Program-made: the position numbers and the translations under genes | Part shown: piece after piece, positions 43,192 through 46,661 of the stretch | How the letters are laid out: each line of letters opens with the position of its first letter | How positions within the stretch are numbered: the first letter of the stretch is position 1 | Assembly: GCA_049451635.1 (NCBI GenBank) | Contig: JBMTVT010000007.1 | Span: forward strand, 1 to 46,661 | DNA: 46,661 nucleotides | Source of the DNA: JBMTVT01 sp049451635 | GTDB taxonomy: Bacteria > Bacteroidota > Bacteroidia > Flavobacteriales > Flavobacteriaceae | Direction of reading: 5' to 3' | The notes under the pieces: model-generated | Databases searched by the model: none | What the model saw: the letters and a program-made list of their open reading frames with translations, nothing else | What the model was told of the DNA's origin: nothing

Positions 43192-44009
43192 TAATACTTC
43201 TCTGATTCATTAGGAAAATCCGTAGTTTTAACATCATAAACATATTGAGAGATAGCTTTGGTCATGTCATCATACAGATGCAAATATCTGCGTAAAAAGC
43301 GAGGGTTAAATTCATGAGTCATTCCTAACATATCGTGTAAAACTAAAACCTGACCATCAACATCAGGGCCAGCACCAATACCAATTATTGGAATGCTAAC
43401 ACTTTCGGCAACCTGTTTAGCTAATGCTGCAGGTATTTTTTCTAATACAATAGCGAAACAACCTATTCGCTCTAACATTTTGGCGTCTTCAATAAGTTCT
43501 TCAGCCTCTTGTTCTTCTTTAGCACGAACTGTATAAGTGCCAAATTTATAGATAGATTGTGGTGTTAAGCCTAAATGCCCCATAACAGGAATACCTGCGT
43601 TTAATATGCGCTTAATGGATTCTTTGATTTCCTTACCGCCTTCAAGCTTTACAGAATGAGCACCGCTTTCTTTCATGATTCTAATAGCAGATCGAAGAGC
43701 CTCTTTAGGATCGCTTTGATAGCTTCCAAAAGGTAAATCTACAATCACCAAGCAGCGGTCTATAGCTCTTATAACCGATGATGCATGATAAATCATCTGG
43801 TCCAATGTTATGGGTAGTGTAGTTTCATGACCAGCCATTACATTACTGGCAGAATCGCCAACAAGAATAACGTCAATTCCAGCGCCATCAACTATTTTTG
43901 CCATGGTATAATCGTAAGCAGTTAGCATGGAAATTTTTTCTCCATTTGCTTTCATATCTACTAAGGTTTTAACGGTAATACGTTTGTATTCTTTTTTGGC
44001 TACGGACAT
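43191..44009 (-). CDS. panB: 3-methyl-2-oxobutanoate hydroxymethyltransferase
   Basis: First committed enzyme of pantothenate synthesis; it adds a hydroxymethyl group from methylene-tetrahydrofolate to 2-oxoisovalerate to give ketopantoate. The 272-residue length is normal. Key motifs are MLTAYDYTMAKIVDGAGID, VGDSASNVMAGHETT with metal-binding Asp, VIVDLPFGSYQ, the SVKLEGG strand with substrate contacts, and IGIGAGPDVDGQVLVLHDMLG. It starts a two-gene set with the pseudouridine synthase. Confidence 0.97.
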   Translation of the reverse strand: MSVAKKEYKRITVKTLVDMKANGEKISMLTAYDYTMAKIVDGAGIDVILVGDSASNVMAGHETTLPITLDQMIYHASSVIRAIDRCLVIVDLPFGSYQSDPKEALRSAIRIMKESGAHSVKLEGGKEIKESIKRILNAGIPVMGHLGLTPQSIYKFGTYTVRAKEEQEAEELIEDAKMLERIGCFAIVLEKIPAALAKQVAESVSIPIIGIGAGPDVDGQVLVLHDMLGMTHEFNPRFLRRYLHLYDDMTKAISQYVYDVKTTDFPNESEKY

Positions 44010-44084
44010 GTCTTAATTAATTTTTTTGATAGATTGTAAAAGTAGTAAATTAACAAGATACTGTTAAACTTTTCTTTAAAGTAA

Positions 44085-44557
44085 AGCATTGTCTTACAAT
44101 ATCTATTATTTTATCTATCAATTTTAATCTCAACAACAGTTATTGGTCAAAATACCGAATTAGAAAAAGAAAAAGTGAAGGCTGCAGTTGATACGTTTTT
44201 TGAAGGTTTTCATAAAGGGGATACCATACTTATGAAAAGTGTAATGGTGGATAAAGTTTTAATACAAACAGCCTATAAAAACAAAGAAGTAAAAGATGTT
44301 TTAGTTACAGATGAACCAGGAAAATGCTAAATGCCATTGCGACAAGGACTGGTGGCCAAAAATGGGACGAACGTTTATTGCACTACAATATACAAGTAGA
44401 TGGCAATATGGCGAATGCATGGACCCCTTATGAATTTTGGTTTAATGATGCTTTTAGTCATTGTGGGGTTAATTCGTTTCAATTATTTAAAGATGGTGAC
44501 CAGTGGAAAATCATATACTTAATTGATACTAGACGATGTTTGTCTTTTGGTAAATAA
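44085..44557 (+). pseudogene. Frameshifted NTF2-like (SnoaL/DUF4440-type) secreted protein
   Basis: The upstream frame encodes a hydrophobic leader (about 44100-44147) ending in TTVIGQ, then KVKAAVDTFFEGFHKGDT, and stops at TGC-TAA (44325-44330). The next frame begins at the same point with MLNAIATRTGGQKWDERLL and continues through MANAWTPYEFWFNDAFSHCG and SFQLFKDGDQWKIIYLIDT to 44557. One extra A in the run at 44321-44324 would restore one continuous protein of ~150 residues with the NTF2-like fold. No ATG, GTG or TTG precedes the leader in frame after the stop at 44082. Two defects make true decay more likely than a sequencing error. Confidence 0.8.
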
Positions 44558-44581
44558 TAAACTATTGCATGTTTTATATCT

Positions 44582-44610
44582 AAATGCTGACACTGTGTCA
44601 GCATTTTTTT
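44582..44610 (+). terminator. Intrinsic terminator upstream of dnaK
   Basis: Perfect 11-bp arms AAATGCTGACA (44582-44592) and TGTCAGCATTT (44596-44606) with a 3-nt loop are followed by more T residues to 44610. It isolates dnaK from the decayed gene upstream. Confidence 0.82.
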
Positions 44611-44680
44611 ATTGGCATAATGATTGACCTATATAAACCGAATTTAAAAATGAACATTCAACACAATTAATAAAAATATT

Positions 44681-46588
44681 ATGAGTAAAATTATTGGAAT
44701 CGATTTAGGAACAACAAACTCTTGCGTTTCAGTAATGGAGGGTAACGAGCCAGTTGTTATTCCTAATGCTGAAGGTAAAAGAACAACACCATCTGTTATC
44801 GCTTTTGTAGAAGGCGGTGAAATTAAGGTTGGTGACCCAGCAAAAAGACAAGCAGTTACAAACCCAACAAAAACCGTTTATTCTATTAAACGTTTTATGG
44901 GTAATAAATATTCTGAATCTAAAAAAGAAGCAGAGCGTGTACCTTACAAAGTGGTAAAAGGTGATAATGATACACCACGTGTAGATATTGATGGACGTTT
45001 ATACACGCCTCAAGAATTGTCGGCTATGATTCTTCAAAAAATGAAGAAAACCGCCGAAGATTATTTAGGTACTTCGGTATCTCGTGCCGTTATTACAGTA
45101 CCAGCTTATTTTAACGACAGTCAACGTCAAGCAACTAAAGAAGCTGGTGAAATTGCTGGTTTAAAAGTAGAGCGTATTATTAACGAGCCTACTGCGGCAG
45201 CTTTAGCTTATGGTTTGGATAAAAAAGGTAAAGACCAAAAAATTGTGGTTTTTGACTTTGGTGGAGGAACACATGACGTTTCTATTCTAGAATTAGGAGA
45301 TGGTGTATTTGAAGTATTATCTACCGATGGTGATACACACTTGGGAGGTGACGATGTTGATGAAAAAATCATCAATTGGTTGGCAGATGAATTTCAAGCA
45401 GAAGAAAGCATGGATTTGAGGAAAGATCCTATGTCTTTACAACGTTTAAAAGAGGCAGCCGAAAAAGCTAAGATTGAGTTATCCTCTTCTTCTCAAACTG
45501 AAATCAACTTGCCATATATCACTGCTACAGCTAGCGGACCAAAACACTTGGTGCGTACTTTAACACGTTCAAAATTTGAACAATTAATCGATGATTTAGT
45601 AAAACGTACCATCGAGCCTTGTTCATCTGCACTAAAAGCAGCTGGTTTAAGCAAAAGTGATATTGATGAAATTATATTAGTAGGTGGTTCTACCAGAATT
45701 CCTGCAGTACAAAAAGCCGTTGAAGACTTCTTTGGTAAAGCACCAAGCAAAGGTGTGAATCCAGATGAAGTAGTATCCTTAGGAGCCGCAATTCAAGGTG
45801 GTGTACTAACAGGTGATGTTAAAGATGTATTGCTATTGGATGTAACTCCGTTATCTTTAGGTATTGAAACTATGGGTAATGTGTTTACTAAATTAATTGA
45901 AGCAAATACAACCATTCCTACGAAAAAATCACAAGTATTCTCAACAGCAGCAGATAATCAGCCTTCTGTAGAAATCCATGTGTTACAAGGAGAGAGAGCT
46001 ATGGCAGCCGATAACAAAACAATTGGGCGTTTCCACTTGGATGGCATTCCACCAGCTAGACGTGGGACACCTCAAATTGAGGTAACTTTTGATATTGATG
46101 CCAACGGTATCATCAAAGTTTCAGCTGAGGACAAAGCAACTGGTAAGAAACAAGATATCAGAATTGAAGCGTCTTCTGGATTAACTGAAGAAGAAATCCA
46201 AAAAATGAAAGCTGATGCTGAGGCAAATGCCGAAGCTGATAAAAAAGCAGCAGAAACAGCCCAAAAATTGAACGAAGCAGATTCTATGATTTTCCAAACA
46301 GAAAAGCAATTGGAAGAGTTTGGTGATAAGTTGTCTGATGATAAAAAGAAACCGATTCAAGAAGCATTGGAAGAATTGAAAAAGGCTTATGAGTCTAAAG
46401 ATCTTGCAACTATTGAGCCAGCTTTAAATAAAATTAATGAAGCTTGGAAATTAGCCAGTGAAGAAATGTATAAAGCCCAAGCTGAAGCTCAACAAGGTGG
46501 GGCAGAAGCTCCAGGACCTGATCCTACCCAAAATGGACAAGCAGAGGGCAGTGATGTGGAAGATGTAGATTTCGAAGAGGTAAAATAA
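44681..46588 (+). CDS. dnaK: Chaperone protein DnaK (Hsp70)
   Basis: The main cytosolic Hsp70, which folds and protects proteins with DnaJ and GrpE. The ATPase domain shows GIDLGTTNSCVSVMEG at the N-terminus, VPAYFNDSQRQATK, INEPTAAALAYG, VVFDFGGGTHDVSIL and ILVGGSTRIPAVQ. The linker DVLLLDVTPLSLGIE leads into the substrate-binding domain and helical lid. The C-terminus is Gly/Gln-rich and ends in VEDVDFEEVK, the usual bacterial acidic tail. The 635-residue length is normal. No dnaJ or grpE lies beside it. I see neither a CIRCE inverted repeat nor a clear TAnnTTTG element in the 70 bp before the ATG. Confidence 0.98.
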   Translation: MSKIIGIDLGTTNSCVSVMEGNEPVVIPNAEGKRTTPSVIAFVEGGEIKVGDPAKRQAVTNPTKTVYSIKRFMGNKYSESKKEAERVPYKVVKGDNDTPRVDIDGRLYTPQELSAMILQKMKKTAEDYLGTSVSRAVITVPAYFNDSQRQATKEAGEIAGLKVERIINEPTAAALAYGLDKKGKDQKIVVFDFGGGTHDVSILELGDGVFEVLSTDGDTHLGGDDVDEKIINWLADEFQAEESMDLRKDPMSLQRLKEAAEKAKIELSSSSQTEINLPYITATASGPKHLVRTLTRSKFEQLIDDLVKRTIEPCSSALKAAGLSKSDIDEIILVGGSTRIPAVQKAVEDFFGKAPSKGVNPDEVVSLGAAIQGGVLTGDVKDVLLLDVTPLSLGIETMGNVFTKLIEANTTIPTKKSQVFSTAADNQPSVEIHVLQGERAMAADNKTIGRFHLDGIPPARRGTPQIEVTFDIDANGIIKVSAEDKATGKKQDIRIEASSGLTEEEIQKMKADAEANAEADKKAAETAQKLNEADSMIFQTEKQLEEFGDKLSDDKKKPIQEALEELKKAYESKDLATIEPALNKINEAWKLASEEMYKAQAEAQQGGAEAPGPDPTQNGQAEGSDVEDVDFEEVK

Positions 46589-46605
46589 TAGAAAACTATC
46601 TAATT

Positions 46606-46641
46606 AAAAAAGCGCAATCATTTATTTGATTGCGCTTTTTT
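46606..46641 (+). terminator. Intrinsic terminator after dnaK
   Basis: Arms GCGCAATCA (46612-46620) and TGATTGCGC (46627-46635) pair perfectly around a 6-nt loop, flanked by A6 (46606-46611) and T6 (46636-46641), which makes it a potential terminator in both directions. It begins 17 nt after the dnaK stop. Confidence 0.9.
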
Positions 46642-46661
46642 ATGTAAAAACATTTTATTTA

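Noticed and set aside
44324..44557. Stand-alone 77-residue protein
   Set aside because: Its upstream half, with a signal-like leader, is present in another frame; the ATG is an internal Met of the broken gene.
44611..44680. CIRCE (HrcA) operator upstream of dnaK
   Set aside because: No 9-bp inverted repeat with a 9-bp spacer of the CIRCE type is present before the dnaK ATG.
1..46661. CRISPR array, tRNA or rRNA genes, prophage or intact insertion sequence
   Set aside because: I found no regularly spaced direct repeats, cloverleaf pattern, rRNA stretch, transposase or phage gene in any intergenic region.

Overview
The window is AT-rich, gene-dense DNA from a member of the Bacteroidota, almost certainly a Flavobacteriaceae. 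The evidence is the protein families (MoaC-MoaB fusion, long LptF/LptG permease, RibB with a decayed GTP cyclohydrolase II half, DUF4202, flavobacterial MGH1-like glucosidase), the near absence of Shine-Dalgarno sequences, and several TAnnTTTG-type -7 promoter elements about 20 nt upstream of starts. I see no rRNA, tRNA, CRISPR array, prophage or complete insertion sequence.

Layout. 1-11 kb holds housekeeping and metabolic genes: a 5'-truncated glucosidase, a DEAD-box helicase, an aldose epimerase-like protein, pabB, a possible sigma-like protein, tilS, adenine deaminase and a YheT-type hydrolase. 11.3-12.7 kb is an SLC13 anion transporter. 12.9-26.7 kb is a molybdenum island of two converging gene sets. 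The plus-strand set encodes a two-subunit xanthine dehydrogenase-family enzyme (the large subunit has both a twin-arginine signal and a lipobox), XdhC, a MocA-like cytidylyltransferase, a YdeP-type molybdopterin oxidoreductase and a DUF4202 protein. The minus-strand set reads moeA, a short ModE-like regulator, a TSUP permease, mobA, moaD, moeB-rhodanese, moaE, moaCB, moaA. Together they could make molybdopterin, convert it to the MCD form (MocA) and the MGD form (MobA), and supply one enzyme of each type. 27.3-34.4 kb is an envelope/division cluster (tpx, dgkA, ftsK, lolA, lptF/G-like, ribB). 34.6-37.4 kb is katG followed, after a strong terminator, by an ankyrin-repeat gene. 37.4-46.6 kb carries nhaC, a membrane hydrolase, a Cys/Met-type PLP lyase divergent from an Lrp regulator, an RluA pseudouridine synthase, panB and dnaK.

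Decayed genes stand out. A sensor histidine kinase at 41862-42498 has lost its phospho-acceptor region and carries several frameshifts and a nonsense codon. An NTF2-like secreted protein at 44085-44557 has a one-base frameshift and no usual start codon. The gap between moeA and ribB (26698-27251) holds two gene fragments. Dispersed intergenic hairpin repeats lie at 2553-2602, 8608-8673 and 21141-21182.

I do not see an unmistakable new system. The best leads are the molybdenum island (a Tat-lipoprotein molybdoenzyme, DUF4202 beside YdeP, and TSUP plus a sensor-less ModE with no ModABC in view) and the katG-ankyrin pair.
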